Shown here: positions 1 to 10,888 of the stretch, in pieces
Layout: every line of letters starts with the position of its first letter
Position numbering within the stretch: position 1 is the stretch's first letter
DNA from: Pimelobacter simplex
GTDB lineage: Bacteria > Actinomycetota > Actinomycetes > Propionibacteriales > Nocardioidaceae
Reading direction: 5' to 3'
Assembly: GCF_024662235.1 (NCBI RefSeq)
Contig: NZ_CP096276.1
Span: 3,348,001 to 3,412,000, forward strand
Length of the DNA: 64,000 bases
The notes under the pieces: model-generated
What the model was told of the DNA's origin: nothing
Seen by the model: only the letters and a program-made list of their open reading frames with translations
Database searches by the model: none
Program-made: the position numbers and the translations under genes

Positions 1-1
1 G

Positions 2-1570
2 GAGGAGGGCACCAACACGCTGGAGCCGGTCTGGGTGCGCAAGCAGCCGAACGCCTTCCTCGCGGCGACGGTCGCCGCCCACGAGATCGGGCACACCCTC
101 GGCCTGAACCATGACGGAGTCACCACCGCCCCGACCGCGCAGTCCCGGGAGTACTACGGCGGCCAGGGGGCGTGGACTCCCATCATGGGCTCGGGTCTCC
201 ATGGCATCGTCCAGTTCAGCAACGGCGACTACGCCAACGCGACCAACCGTCAGGACGACTTCGCGACGATGGTCGCCACCGGACTCCCGCTGCTGCCGGA
301 CGACGCCGGGAACACCGCCGCCTCCGCGACCAGTCTGGGGGCCCGGACCGACTACACCGTCGACGGCGTCATCACCAGCCGCGACGTCGACTACTACAAG
401 GTGGGCCCGTGCACCGCGGCTCCTTCGGTGGAGGCGCTCGGGAACGGTGACGGCAGCGCGCTCGACCTGCGGGTCGACCTGCGCCGGGCGGACGACAGCC
501 TGGTCGCCTACTCCGACCCTGCCTCGGCGGAGGTCGTCGTCGGCGGCTTCGCCCACCGGACGGCCACCGGAATGGACGCACCGCGGATCTCGCCGAGCGG
601 CGGGGCAGGGACCTACTACGTCAAGGTCCGCGGCGTCGGCAACGGCGATCCGCTCACGACCGGCTACTCCGACTACGGGAGCGTCGGCACCTACACGCTG
701 TCGGTCGACGGCTGCGCCGCCGCGAACGGCACCACGCCGAACGCCCCTGCCTCGATCGACCTGACCACCAGCAAGGGCTCGGGCACGCTGACCTGGTCGG
801 CCCCGGCGACCGGCCCGGCACCGACGGGCTACCGGATCAGCGGGATCGCCGGTGGACCGGTCGAGGTCCCTGCCGGCACCACCACGAAGGCGATCACCGT
901 GCCGGGCGGGTACGACATCAACGTGGCCGTCGCCGCGCTGAACACCGCCGGCGCCGGAGCGCCCGCCACGCTCAACCGGCACGTCGCGTCCTGGGTACCG
1001 TCCGCGCCACCTGCCGTCACCGTGGCGACCAGCGGGCTGCGGGCCACCATCACCTGGACGCCCGCCGCGAACCCCGGCAACGCCCACCTGAGCCACTGGC
1101 TGCTGACCGTCGACGGCCTGCTCGCCCCGCAGACCAGCCCCACCCGGAGCTTCACGACGACGTTCTCGGCGTACGGCACGCACACCATCCGGCTGGTGCC
1201 CGAGATGGAGGCCGAGCTCCCCGGGGCCGCGCCGGCTCGCACGATCCAGGTCCTGGTCGCCGTCAAGCCGTCGGCACCGCGGATCGGCACCGCGTCGCCG
1301 GGCACGCCCGGCGGGAAGGCCACCGCGACCGCTCGCTGGACGGCCCCCACGACCAGCGGCGGCGCGGCGATCACGTCGTACAAGGTCATCGCGTCGAAGA
1401 TCGCGAAGGGCAAGGTGGTCGGGACGAGGGTCTCCGCCGCCCTGCCGGCCACCGCTCGCTCGTACACGTTCCGGCTCGCCAAGGGCTCCTACCGGTTCCG
1501 CGTCGTCGCCACCAACGTCAAGGGCGCGTCGCCGGCGTCGGCGTACTCCCGGACCGTCGTCGCGCGGTAG
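2..1570 (+). CDS. Secreted metzincin-type metalloprotease with FN3 domains, C-terminal part
   Basis: Partial: the reading frame is open to the left window edge, so the apparent GTG at 35 is probably internal and the signal peptide and most of the protease domain lie outside. The zinc motif HEIGHTLGLNHD (HExxHxxGxxHD) is about 20 residues after that GTG, and IMGSG further on suits the Met-turn of metzincins. A region like the bacterial pre-peptidase C-terminal domain follows (DYYKVGPC, then GTYYVKV), then two to three fibronectin type III-like repeats rich in Thr, Pro and Ala up to the C-terminus. FN3 repeats in secreted actinobacterial hydrolases usually aid substrate or wall binding. It converges with the radical SAM gene, 35 bp away. 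Family assignment is firm; substrate is unknown. Confidence 0.85.
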   Translation, partial: EEGTNTLEPVWVRKQPNAFLAATVAAHEIGHTLGLNHDGVTTAPTAQSREYYGGQGAWTPIMGSGLHGIVQFSNGDYANATNRQDDFATMVATGLPLLPDDAGNTAASATSLGARTDYTVDGVITSRDVDYYKVGPCTAAPSVEALGNGDGSALDLRVDLRRADDSLVAYSDPASAEVVVGGFAHRTATGMDAPRISPSGGAGTYYVKVRGVGNGDPLTTGYSDYGSVGTYTLSVDGCAAANGTTPNAPASIDLTTSKGSGTLTWSAPATGPAPTGYRISGIAGGPVEVPAGTTTKAITVPGGYDINVAVAALNTAGAGAPATLNRHVASWVPSAPPAVTVATSGLRATITWTPAANPGNAHLSHWLLTVDGLLAPQTSPTRSFTTTFSAYGTHTIRLVPEMEAELPGAAPARTIQVLVAVKPSAPRIGTASPGTPGGKATATARWTAPTTSGGAAITSYKVIASKIAKGKVVGTRVSAALPATARSYTFRLAKGSYRFRVVATNVKGASPASAYSRTVVAR

Positions 1571-1605
1571 GCGCGCGACGACGGGCGCAGGCGGGTCCGG
1601 GCGGC

Positions 1606-3558
<1,953 letters not shown>

Positions 3559-3565
3559 GAGGTCG

Positions 3566-3571
3566 ATTCTA
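3566..3571 (-). promoter_or_regulatory. -10 hexamer TAGAAT of leaderless radical SAM transcript
   Basis: On the minus strand TAGAAT is followed by 7 nt and then the ATG at 3558, so the expected transcription start is at or next to the start codon. No Shine-Dalgarno sequence is visible. It is divergent from the antiporter promoter 46 bp away. Confidence 0.6.
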
Positions 3572-3616
3572 CGGTCCGCCGCCCGTGCGCCCGTCATCGT
3601 CGCTGGGAGCCTTTTG

Positions 3617-3622
3617 TAGGAT
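3617..3622 (+). promoter_or_regulatory. -10 hexamer TAGGAT of leaderless antiporter transcript
   Basis: TAGGAT, 7 nt, then ATG at 3630. No Shine-Dalgarno sequence precedes the ATG. This spacing selects the ATG at 3630 over the more upstream in-frame ATG at 3585, which would overlap the hexamer. Confidence 0.6.
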
Positions 3623-3629
3623 TCCGGCC

Positions 3630-4748
3630 ATGAGCGCCTCCACCTCAGGAAGACTCGGGTGGACGGTCATCGCCCCACCCGTGGCCGCAGTCGTGCTGGC
3701 GATCAGCTGGGGCAGCCATCCTGCGCCCTTCGCGGCGAGCCTGATCGGTGTCGCGCTCATCGCCGCGGTGCTGGCCGCGGTCCACCACGCCGAGGTGGTC
3801 GCGCACAAGGTCGGCGAGCCCTTCGGGTCGCTGCTCCTGGCCGTCGCGGTGACGGTCATCGAGGTCGGCCTGATCGTGATGCTCATGGTGTCCGGCAGCG
3901 GCGAGACCTCGACGTTGGCCCGGGACACGGTCTTCGCGGCGGTGATGATCACCGTCAACGGCATCGTCGGCCTGGCGCTCGTGGTGGGCGCGGTGCGCCA
4001 CCACCTGGCGACCTTCAACCCCGAGGGCACCGGCTCCGCGCTGGCGACCGTGATCACGCTCGCGGGCCTGACGCTCGTCGTACCGACCTTCACGACCAGC
4101 GAGTCCGGCCCGGTGCTGACCGGCGGCCAGCTGACGTTCGCGGCGCTCGCCTCGCTCGTTCTCTACGGCTCCTTCGTGTTCACCCAGACCGTGCGGCACC
4201 GCGACTTCTTCCTGCCCAACACGACGTCCACGCCGGGCGGCTGGACCGCCGACAACGACGCCGACGGCGACGACCACGCCGACCCGCCGACCAACCGCGA
4301 GACCTGGATCTCGGTGGGTCTGCTGGTCCTGTCGCTGGTCACCGTGGTCGGCCTGGCCAAGGTCGAGTCCTACTCGATCGAGGACGCCGTCGACTGGCTC
4401 GGCTTCCCCCACGCCGTGGTCGGCGTGGTGATCGCGATGCTCGTCCTGGCGCCCGAGACCATCGCCGCGGTCCGCGCGGCCTCGCGCCAGCGGGTCCAGA
4501 TCAGCCTCAACCTGGCCTACGGCTCGGCGATGGCGTCGATCGGTCTCACGATCCCGGCGATCGCGATCGCCTCGATCTGGCTCGAGGGCGACCTCGCGCT
4601 CGGCCTCGAGCCGCTCCAACTCGTGCTGCTCGCGCTGTCCTCCCTGGTCGGCATCCTCACCGTCGTCCCGGGCCGCGCCAAGCCGCTCAACGGCGTCGTG
4701 CACCTGCTCCTGCTGGCCGCGTTCCTGCTGCTCACGGTGTCGCCGTGA
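3630..4748 (+). CDS. ChaA-type calcium/proton antiporter
   Basis: A 372-residue integral membrane protein of the Ca2+:cation antiporter superfamily, closest by eye to the ChaA/y4hA branch. Two homologous blocks of about five helices are separated by an acidic, hydrophilic loop (NDADGDDHADPPTNRET, around residues 205-221). The first block has AEVVAHKVGEPFGSL and the acidic helix VTVIEVGLIVML; the second has the matching LVLAPETIAAVRAA. These paired acidic positions are the usual cation-binding residues. Known members export Ca2+, Na+ or K+ in exchange for protons; the cation here cannot be read from sequence. The stop overlaps the GTG of the following lipoprotein (GTGA), indicating translational coupling. 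Confidence 0.85.
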   Translation: MSASTSGRLGWTVIAPPVAAVVLAISWGSHPAPFAASLIGVALIAAVLAAVHHAEVVAHKVGEPFGSLLLAVAVTVIEVGLIVMLMVSGSGETSTLARDTVFAAVMITVNGIVGLALVVGAVRHHLATFNPEGTGSALATVITLAGLTLVVPTFTTSESGPVLTGGQLTFAALASLVLYGSFVFTQTVRHRDFFLPNTTSTPGGWTADNDADGDDHADPPTNRETWISVGLLVLSLVTVVGLAKVESYSIEDAVDWLGFPHAVVGVVIAMLVLAPETIAAVRAASRQRVQISLNLAYGSAMASIGLTIPAIAIASIWLEGDLALGLEPLQLVLLALSSLVGILTVVPGRAKPLNGVVHLLLLAAFLLLTVSP

Positions 4749-5635
4749 CCGCTCGCCGCTCGCGCGTCGCGGCCGGCACCGCCGCGCTCCTGGCGCTGGC
4801 GCTGGCCGGCTGCGGCTCCGGCGACGAGCCGGGCGCCGGCGGCGGGAGCGACGGCGACCGGATCGTGCTCACCCCCGCCAAGGACGGCGGCAAGGGCGTC
4901 ACCCCCGTCGGCAACCCCGTCGGCGACGGCACCACCGCCGAAGTGCGCGGCTACCGGATGACCGACGTCCGGCTCCCCGCGGCCGGCGACGGCCCCGGCG
5001 AGGTCTCCTTCCGGATCCTCGACAAGGGCGGCCGGCCCCTCACGACCTACACCGAGGAGCAGACCAAGCTCCTGCACCTCTACGTCGTGCGCGACGACCT
5101 CGCCGAGTTCCGCCACCTGCACCCGGTGCTCGGCGACGACGGCACCTGGCGCGGCCAGGTCGACCTCGGCGCCCCCGGCCGCTGGCGCGTGGTCGCGGAG
5201 TTCATCCCCCAGGGCTCCAAGGTCCCCCTCGTCCTCGGCACGACGCTGACCGTGCCGGGCGCGTGGGAGCCCGTCGGCGTCCCCCGCGGCCCCAGTGCCG
5301 AGACCGGCGACGACGGCGTGGTCAAGGTGCGCCTGCTCGGTCCCGGCGAGGTCAGCACCAACGGGCGGCTCCGCCTGTCGGTGACCACCGAGAACGACGA
5401 CCCGGTCACCCTCGGCAGCTATCTCGGCGCGACCGCGCACCTGACCGGCTTCGCGATCGGCACCCGCGGCTTCGTGCACGTCCACCCCTACGGCGCGCCG
5501 GAGACCCAGAAGGACGGCACCGTGCTGACCTTCCACACGGTGTTCACCGAGCCGGGCGACTACCGGATGTTCGTGCAGGTGCGCGTCGACGGACTGCTGC
5601 ACCAGCTCGCGGTCACGGTTCCCGTGACCGGTTAG
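4745..5635 (+). CDS. Putative lipoprotein with His-rich metal-binding-like segments
   Basis: A 296-residue protein with a lipoprotein signal (hydrophobic run ending LALAGC, lipid Cys near residue 20), then a Gly/Ser/Asp linker. The mature part contains HLYVVRDDLAEFRHLHP near the middle and GFVHVHPYGAP close to the C-terminus; proteins with this HLYVV...HLHP pattern are often found near copper CopC/CopD/YcnI genes in actinobacteria, and the histidines could bind metal. No enzyme domain is recognised. The GTG start overlaps the antiporter stop, so the two are probably one operon. The metal link is inference from motif and neighbourhood. Confidence 0.75.
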   Translation: MTARRSRVAAGTAALLALALAGCGSGDEPGAGGGSDGDRIVLTPAKDGGKGVTPVGNPVGDGTTAEVRGYRMTDVRLPAAGDGPGEVSFRILDKGGRPLTTYTEEQTKLLHLYVVRDDLAEFRHLHPVLGDDGTWRGQVDLGAPGRWRVVAEFIPQGSKVPLVLGTTLTVPGAWEPVGVPRGPSAETGDDGVVKVRLLGPGEVSTNGRLRLSVTTENDDPVTLGSYLGATAHLTGFAIGTRGFVHVHPYGAPETQKDGTVLTFHTVFTEPGDYRMFVQVRVDGLLHQLAVTVPVTG

Positions 5636-5645
5636 GACCGTGCTT

Positions 5646-5651
5646 TAGGCT
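5646..5651 (+). promoter_or_regulatory. -10 hexamer TAGGCT of leaderless lipoprotein transcript
   Basis: TAGGCT, 8 nt, then ATG at 5660. It falls in the 24-bp gap after the preceding lipoprotein gene and gives the next gene its own promoter, although the two are co-directional. Confidence 0.5.
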
Positions 5652-5659
5652 CCCTGAGC

Positions 5660-6559
5660 ATGACCGGCCTCCGCACCAAGCTCGTTCGCACGTCCATCGC
5701 GGCCACGCTCTCCTCGGCGCTGCTGCTCTCCGGCTGCGGCGGGGGTGACGACGGCAAGGACGCCGGGAAGAAGGACTCCCAGGAGACCAGCAGCACGACC
5801 TCGTCGCCGTCCGGTGGCGCGTCGGCGTCCGACGGCGCCGGCACCGGCACCGACGGCGGGAGCAGCACCGGGACCGGGAACGGGACCGGCTCGCTCGACA
5901 AGGCGACCTTCTTCAAGACGATCGCCGACGCCCAGAAGCAGGCGGGCTCCTACAAGGCGACGGGCACCACGAGCGTGCAGGGCACCTCGGTGACCACCAT
6001 CAGCGAGGCCCGCTACGACGGCGACAAGCTGCTCGCCCACGCCAAGACGAGCCCGAAGTCCGGCCAGCAGTACGAGTCGGTGCTCGCCGGCGGCGTCATC
6101 TACCTCCAGGGCGCCGGGCTGCCCGTACCCGCCGGCAAGTGGCTGAAGTTCGACCCCAAGGACAAGTCCAACGCGTCCAGCCCGCTGGCCCCGATCCTCG
6201 CGCTGGCCGATCCGCAGAAGCAGCTCGCCGTCTTCGGCTCCCCCAAGGCGCTGACCCTCGTGGGCGAGGAGAACGTCGAGGGCGTCGACACCAGCCACTA
6301 CCGGGTGACCGTCGACTCCGCCGCGTTCGCCAAGAACGCCGGCCTGCCCGCCGACGCCGGCAAGCTGCTGCCGCCCGAGCTCACCATCGACCTGTGGCTC
6401 GACGGCGACGACCGGCCGATCAAGATGCGCCAGGAGTTCGAGATCCAGGGCGCCAAGTCGACCACCGAGCAGGTCTACACCGACTACGGCGCCGACGTGA
6501 AGATCGACGTCCCCGCCGACAAGGACACGGTCACCCCGAGCCAGGCCGGCATCGCCTGA
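5660..6559 (+). CDS. LppX/LprAFG-like lipoprotein
   Basis: A 299-residue lipoprotein: signal peptide with lipobox LLSGC (Cys about residue 26), then a 45-residue Ser/Gly/Thr linker and a domain of about 200 residues like the LppX/LprG fold of mycobacterial lipid-carrying lipoproteins. Recognisable elements are FFKTIADAQKQAGSY at the start, YLQGAGLPVPAGKWLKFDP in the middle and STTEQVYTDYGADVKIDVP at the C-terminal end. Family members shuttle lipids or lipoglycans across the cell wall. No LprG-partner efflux gene is adjacent. Converges with copCD, 30 bp away. Confidence 0.8.
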   Translation: MTGLRTKLVRTSIAATLSSALLLSGCGGGDDGKDAGKKDSQETSSTTSSPSGGASASDGAGTGTDGGSSTGTGNGTGSLDKATFFKTIADAQKQAGSYKATGTTSVQGTSVTTISEARYDGDKLLAHAKTSPKSGQQYESVLAGGVIYLQGAGLPVPAGKWLKFDPKDKSNASSPLAPILALADPQKQLAVFGSPKALTLVGEENVEGVDTSHYRVTVDSAAFAKNAGLPADAGKLLPPELTIDLWLDGDDRPIKMRQEFEIQGAKSTTEQVYTDYGADVKIDVPADKDTVTPSQAGIA

Positions 6560-6589
6560 CCCGACCCGGGCCGACCTGCCTCACCCGGG

Positions 6590-8233
6590 CTACTTGACGT
6601 CGAGGTCGACGGTCGTCACCGGGCTGGTGAACTCGTCGACCCGGATGCTCACCTGGAGCTGCCAGGCACCGGCCGTCGGGAACACCACGTCGGCGGTGTA
6701 GGTACCGGCTCCGGTGGGCGTCAGCGGCACCTCGCCGAGGTCGACCTCGGACGAGCGCAGCACGGCGGCCGGGGCGTCGTACAGGTCGAGGGGGTCACCG
6801 GCCAGGTTCTGCACCTGGACCAGGAGCCGGCGCTGCAGCCCCGGGCCGGGGTCGAGCACCGCGAGCACCTTGAGATCCTCGCCCGCGACCCCGGTCACCA
6901 CGCCGGTGTCGGCGGTCCGAGCAGCGGCCGGCGGCTCGCCGGCGGGCGGCTTCTGGGTGAGGAAGCCGGTCACGCCGAGCACCGCGACGAGCACGGCGGC
7001 CTCGGCGACCACGGCGCGGCGCACGAGGCCCGCCCCCTGCCGGCGTACGTCGTGGCCGCTGTCGCCGGTGACCCGCGGCAGCAGCCGGTACCGGTTGACC
7101 GCGGCGATCGCCGCGACGACGAGCACCAGGGCGACCTTGACCAGCAGCAGCCGGCCGTAGGTCTCGCCGAACAGGCGCGACCAGGAGCCGACGATCCGCC
7201 AGCCCAGCAGCACGCCGGACAGCGCGAGCGCGGCCAGCAGGACCGCGGCGAGGGTGGAGAAGCGGCTGAGCAGCAGCGCCGCGTCCTTCGGGCGCCCCGC
7301 GACCGAGCGCAGGGTCAGCGCCAGGCCGGTCAGGCCGCCGAGCCACACCGCGCCGGCCGAGAGGTGCAGGGCGTCGGTGACGACCAGCAGCGCGCTCGGC
7401 TCGTAGGCCCGGGTGTGGCCGACCAGCGCCGGTGACCAGACCGCGAGTGCGGTGACCAGGTCGACGACGAGCGAGGAGCGCTGCTGACCGGCGGCCCAGG
7501 CCGCGACGGCCAGGCCGAACGCCTGGAGCGCCAGCACCTGCAGGTCCTGCTGCACCAGCCCCGGATCGAGGGCCGCCGGGTCGACGACCCCGCCCAGGCC
7601 GGAGCCGAGCTGGTAGGCCCCCGCGAGCGGTACGGCGGCCGCGGCCGCGAGGACCGCCACCAGGGCGCTCCCCCGCAGCACGCGGACCAGGCGCCGTCGT
7701 ACGTCCTCGGCGAGGCGGACGCCCCGCACCGTCCAGGACAGGAAGATCGCGAGACCGCCGGCGAGCAGCAGCGCGACGTAGTCGATCCCGTGCACGATCG
7801 CCTGGACGGTCGGCAGCGCGCCCGGATCGGTGCTCACCGACCCGGGCGGCACCACCTTGGGGCTCGGCGCGCCGACGTGGAAGGTCAGCGAGCCGGCGAT
7901 GGGGTGACCGTCGGCCGACACCACGCGCCAGGTGATGACGTAGGTGCCCTGGGCGAGGTCGCCGGGCAGCTCGCCCCGCACCTCGACGCCGGAGGCCTGG
8001 GGGTCGAGGTCGACCCGCTTGCCCGCGGCGTCGAAGGCGAGCAGGCCGTCCGGGACCAGCTGCACGGGCTCGTCGAAGGTGAACGTCACCTCGGACGGCG
8101 CCTCGGGCAGCACCGCCCCCTCAGCGGGGTCGGTGGAGACGAGCGTGGCGTGTGCCGACGCCGAGGTCGCCGTACCGAGCACCGTCAGGACGGCGACCAG
8201 GACAGCGATGAGCAACGCCGGCACACGACGCAT
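6590..8233 (-). CDS. CopC-CopD fusion copper resistance/uptake protein
   Basis: A 547-residue fusion. After a signal peptide comes a CopC domain beginning HATLVSTDPAEGAVLP, whose N-terminal His is the usual Cu(II) ligand, with TFTFDEPVQL and WRVVSADGHPIAGSL further on. A CopD domain of about eight membrane helices follows (residues roughly 155-415), including ALHLSAGAVWLGGLTGL and VNRYRLLPR. A final periplasmic beta domain of about 100 residues (LLVQVQNLAG, then WQLQVSIRVDEF) resembles the extension seen in YcnJ-type proteins. CopC-CopD fusions bring copper into the cytoplasm or support copper homeostasis. The start lies 9 nt after the ycnI stop, so they form one unit. Confidence 0.9.
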   Translation of the reverse strand: MRRVPALLIAVLVAVLTVLGTATSASAHATLVSTDPAEGAVLPEAPSEVTFTFDEPVQLVPDGLLAFDAAGKRVDLDPQASGVEVRGELPGDLAQGTYVITWRVVSADGHPIAGSLTFHVGAPSPKVVPPGSVSTDPGALPTVQAIVHGIDYVALLLAGGLAIFLSWTVRGVRLAEDVRRRLVRVLRGSALVAVLAAAAAVPLAGAYQLGSGLGGVVDPAALDPGLVQQDLQVLALQAFGLAVAAWAAGQQRSSLVVDLVTALAVWSPALVGHTRAYEPSALLVVTDALHLSAGAVWLGGLTGLALTLRSVAGRPKDAALLLSRFSTLAAVLLAALALSGVLLGWRIVGSWSRLFGETYGRLLLVKVALVLVVAAIAAVNRYRLLPRVTGDSGHDVRRQGAGLVRRAVVAEAAVLVAVLGVTGFLTQKPPAGEPPAAARTADTGVVTGVAGEDLKVLAVLDPGPGLQRRLLVQVQNLAGDPLDLYDAPAAVLRSSEVDLGEVPLTPTGAGTYTADVVFPTAGAWQLQVSIRVDEFTSPVTTVDLDVK

Positions 8234-8242
8234 CGTCGTACC

Positions 8243-8983
8243 TCAGGCCTTGCGGGTGCGCGCGAGCGCGACGCCGCCGAGCGCGAGCCCACCGAGGCCG
8301 GCGACGAGGCCGCCGATGGCGAGGCCGTTGCCGCCGTCGTCGTCGCCCTTGTCGGACTTGTCGGCCTTGGCGTCGCCCTCGTCGGACTTGTCGGACTTGT
8401 CGCCCTCGGCCTCGGCGCCACCGTGGTGGTCACCCTCCGCGCTGGCCGCGGTGATGGTCACCGACGGTGCGGGGTGGGCGAGCTCCTCGGGGTCCTGGCC
8501 CTCGGCGGCGGTCTCGTTCCAGTTGGTCGAGCCCTTCTCGCAGGTCTGGACGACGGGGAAGGTGAGCGTCTCGCCCTCCTTCTCCGGCAGCTGGAGCGAG
8601 AGCGCCAGCGTGTCGCGGTAGCCGTCGGCCAGCGGCGTCTTGGCCGTGTAGACGACCTGGCTGACGCGCTCGGTGACCTCGTTGCCGTGGGCGTCCTTGA
8701 TCGGCGGGTCGAGCTTGGCCTGGACCTTCTCCACGGTCCAGTTCGGGTTGACCGTGGGGGTGACCTGGGGGACGTCCTCGGGCATCGCGATGGCGACCTT
8801 GGTGGTCGGCGAGCCCTCGCAGCCGTGGGGGACGCTGAACGTCAGCACGGCGTACCCACCGGCGGCGGTGGTGTCCGGGGTGACGCTGACGTGGGCGCTC
8901 GCCGTACCGGCGGTGAGGGCGACGAGGCCCAGCGCGGCGGTCGCGGCGCCGACGGCGGGCAGGGTGAAGCGGCGGATCTGCAT
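8243..8983 (-). CDS. YcnI-family copper-binding membrane-anchored protein (DUF1775)
   Basis: A 246-residue exported protein. The signal peptide ends ASAHVSVTPD, leaving His at the mature N-terminus, the copper-binding His of YcnI proteins. The DUF1775 beta-sandwich spans about residues 30-165 (VLTFSVPHGCEGSPTTKV, TPTVNPNWTVEKV). An acidic linker of Lys-Ser-Asp repeats (about 190-225) leads to a C-terminal membrane helix ending in ARTRKA. YcnI is a periplasmic Cu(II)-binding partner of CopC/CopD-type YcnJ, encoded directly downstream. The repeated TTGTCGGA sequence in the DNA near 8340-8400 simply encodes the linker. Confidence 0.9.
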   Translation of the reverse strand: MQIRRFTLPAVGAATAALGLVALTAGTASAHVSVTPDTTAAGGYAVLTFSVPHGCEGSPTTKVAIAMPEDVPQVTPTVNPNWTVEKVQAKLDPPIKDAHGNEVTERVSQVVYTAKTPLADGYRDTLALSLQLPEKEGETLTFPVVQTCEKGSTNWNETAAEGQDPEELAHPAPSVTITAASAEGDHHGGAEAEGDKSDKSDEGDAKADKSDKGDDDGGNGLAIGGLVAGLGGLALGGVALARTRKA

Positions 8984-9057
8984 GTGATGTCTCTCTTCGT
9001 TGACTCAGGTGTTCGGAGGGTGGGCAGCGCGCGCCGCCCGCCTCCGGGGACCCGGAG

Positions 9058-9603
9058 TCAGACGAGCGCGACGGTGGCCGCCACCGGCGGCCCGCGCGTG
9101 GGCGCGAGCGCCCGGTACCCGCGCCGCGCGCGCACCACCACGACCCGGACCATCCGCTGCGGCCGCAGCCGCGGCACCGGGAGCCGGCCGGGATCGGTCC
9201 ACCCGAGGAGCACCTCGACCGCGCGGCGCCGCAGCGACCACATCGCCCCCGTGACGAGGGCGGCGACCAGGTGCGCCGCCAGCATCGCCGGGGTGAGCCC
9301 GAGGAACGCCGCCATCGCGTGCTCGTGCCCGTGCATCCCGGGCGAGAGCGCCACCAGCCACGCGTGGCCGAGCAGCTGGACCGCGACCAGCACCGGCAGC
9401 ATCACCCGGATGCTCGCCCGCTGGTGCAGCACGAGGCTCCCGGCGCCGTACACGAGGAGGGCGACGAGGCCCAGCCACCACAGCGCCGGCACCTCGCCCC
9501 CGGCCGCGACGTGGGCCAGGACGAGCGCGGTCACGCTCTCGAGGCTGCCGAGCAGCGCCGGTACGGCCACGCGACGGCGCGGCGTACGGCGGACGGTCAG
9601 CAC
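9058..9603 (-). CDS. Small membrane protein of the copper cluster, family not recognised
   Basis: A 181-residue protein with four to five hydrophobic segments in the first 130 residues, a His-containing loop (PGMHGHEHAMAAF) between two of them, and a basic, non-membrane C-terminal 50 residues rich in Arg and Pro. The HGHEH loop could bind metal. It precedes ycnI by 74 bp on the same strand and so may be the first gene of the copper operon. The start is a GTG preceded by CAAGAT at 6 nt, a weak leaderless signature; no Shine-Dalgarno sequence is visible. Function is unknown. Confidence 0.65.
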   Translation of the reverse strand: MLTVRRTPRRRVAVPALLGSLESVTALVLAHVAAGGEVPALWWLGLVALLVYGAGSLVLHQRASIRVMLPVLVAVQLLGHAWLVALSPGMHGHEHAMAAFLGLTPAMLAAHLVAALVTGAMWSLRRRAVEVLLGWTDPGRLPVPRLRPQRMVRVVVVRARRGYRALAPTRGPPVAATVALV

Positions 9604-9664
9604 GGGCCCATCTTGCCGGAGATCCGGTGAAGGTCCGAAGTCGCGGTCCGCTCGCGGACGCGCC

Positions 9665-10888
9665 TCACGACCGGACGAGCACCCGCTGCTGCGGAGCGAG
9701 CCGCGAGGCCGGCGCGGACAGCGTGCGCAGGTGGATGTTCTGGAGCAGCCCGATCGCGAGCATCCCCGCGAACATCGACGAGCCGCCGTAGGAGACGAAC
9801 GGCAGGGGGACGCCGGTGACGGGCATGATCCCGAGGCACATGCCGATGTTCTGGAAGGCCTGGAAGCCGAACCAGCAGGCGATGCCGGCGGCGGCGATGC
9901 GGCCGAAGACGTCGTCGGTACGGGCGGCGATGCGCAGGGCGCGCCAGAGGATGACGCCGAGCAGGAGCACGATCAGGGCGGCGCCCACGAGGCCGAGCTC
10001 CTCGCCGGCGACGGTGAACACGAAGTCGGTGTGCTGCTCGGGCACGAATCCGGACTGGGTCTGCGAGCCCTGGAAGAGGCCCTGGCCGAAGAGGCCGCCG
10101 TTGCCGACGGCGATGCGGGCCTGCTCGACGTTGTAGCCGGCGCCCTTGGGGTCGAGGGCGGGGTTGGTGAACGCGAGGAAGCGGTCGACCTGGTACTCCT
10201 TCAGCATCCCGCTGAGGACGGCGAAGGCGGCGGCGCCGATGCCGCCGACGGTGAGGACGCCGAGCCAGCGGCGGTCGGCGCCGGAGGCGGCGATGACACC
10301 GAAGACGGTGGCCGTGAGGACGAGCATGGTGCCGAGGTCGGGCTGGGCCAGGATGAGGACGGCGGGCAGGCCGGCGACGAGCAGCATGAGCAGGACGTCG
10401 ACATTGCCGACCCGGTCGCGCCAGCGCCGGTCGCTGCGCTCGGCGACGACGAGGGCCATGCCGACGATGACGGCGAGCTTGGCGAGCTCGGAGGGCTGGA
10501 AGGACATCCCGCCGAGCATCAGCCAGGAGCGCGAGCCGTTGACGGTCGTGCCCATCACCAGGACGAGCAGCAGGCCGACGACGGCGACGAGGTAGCCGAT
10601 GGGCGCGAGGATCCGCACCCAGCGGTGGTCGGTGACGACGACGAGCGCCATCAGGCCCAGGCCGATGACCACGTTGACCACCTGCTTGAGCAGGAAGGCA
10701 CGGGTGTCGCCGCCGGTGAGGTCGTCGCGCTCGAGGGTGGCCGACCAGACGAGCACGCAGCCGAGCACCGAGAGCAGCAGGACGGCGGCGAGGAGGACCC
10801 GGTCGATCTCGGCCCAGCGCAGGAAGGAGACGCGGCGCGAGGCCGTCGTGCGCTGCGGCCGGGTGCCGGCCTGGATCCGGTTGCTCAC
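9665..10888 (-). CDS. rodA: Peptidoglycan glycosyltransferase RodA (SEDS family)
   Basis: A 407-residue polytopic membrane protein of the SEDS family, which polymerises lipid II into glycan strands during elongation with a class B PBP. Family hallmarks include QPDLGTMLVL about two thirds through, FVPEQHTDFVFTVAGEE, and the C-terminal GVPLPFVSYGGSSMFAGM. Ten membrane helices are apparent. Its ATG overlaps the mrdA stop by 4 nt, the normal coupling for this pair. Last gene of mreB-mreC-mreD-mrdA-rodA. Confidence 0.95.
   Translation of the reverse strand: MSNRIQAGTRPQRTTASRRVSFLRWAEIDRVLLAAVLLLSVLGCVLVWSATLERDDLTGGDTRAFLLKQVVNVVIGLGLMALVVVTDHRWVRILAPIGYLVAVVGLLLVLVMGTTVNGSRSWLMLGGMSFQPSELAKLAVIVGMALVVAERSDRRWRDRVGNVDVLLMLLVAGLPAVLILAQPDLGTMLVLTATVFGVIAASGADRRWLGVLTVGGIGAAAFAVLSGMLKEYQVDRFLAFTNPALDPKGAGYNVEQARIAVGNGGLFGQGLFQGSQTQSGFVPEQHTDFVFTVAGEELGLVGAALIVLLLGVILWRALRIAARTDDVFGRIAAAGIACWFGFQAFQNIGMCLGIMPVTGVPLPFVSYGGSSMFAGMLAIGLLQNIHLRTLSAPASRLAPQQRVLVRS

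Noticed and set aside
8340..8400. Tandem TTGTCGGA DNA repeats as a regulatory array
   Set aside because: They encode the Lys-Ser-Asp linker of the YcnI protein and are in frame throughout.
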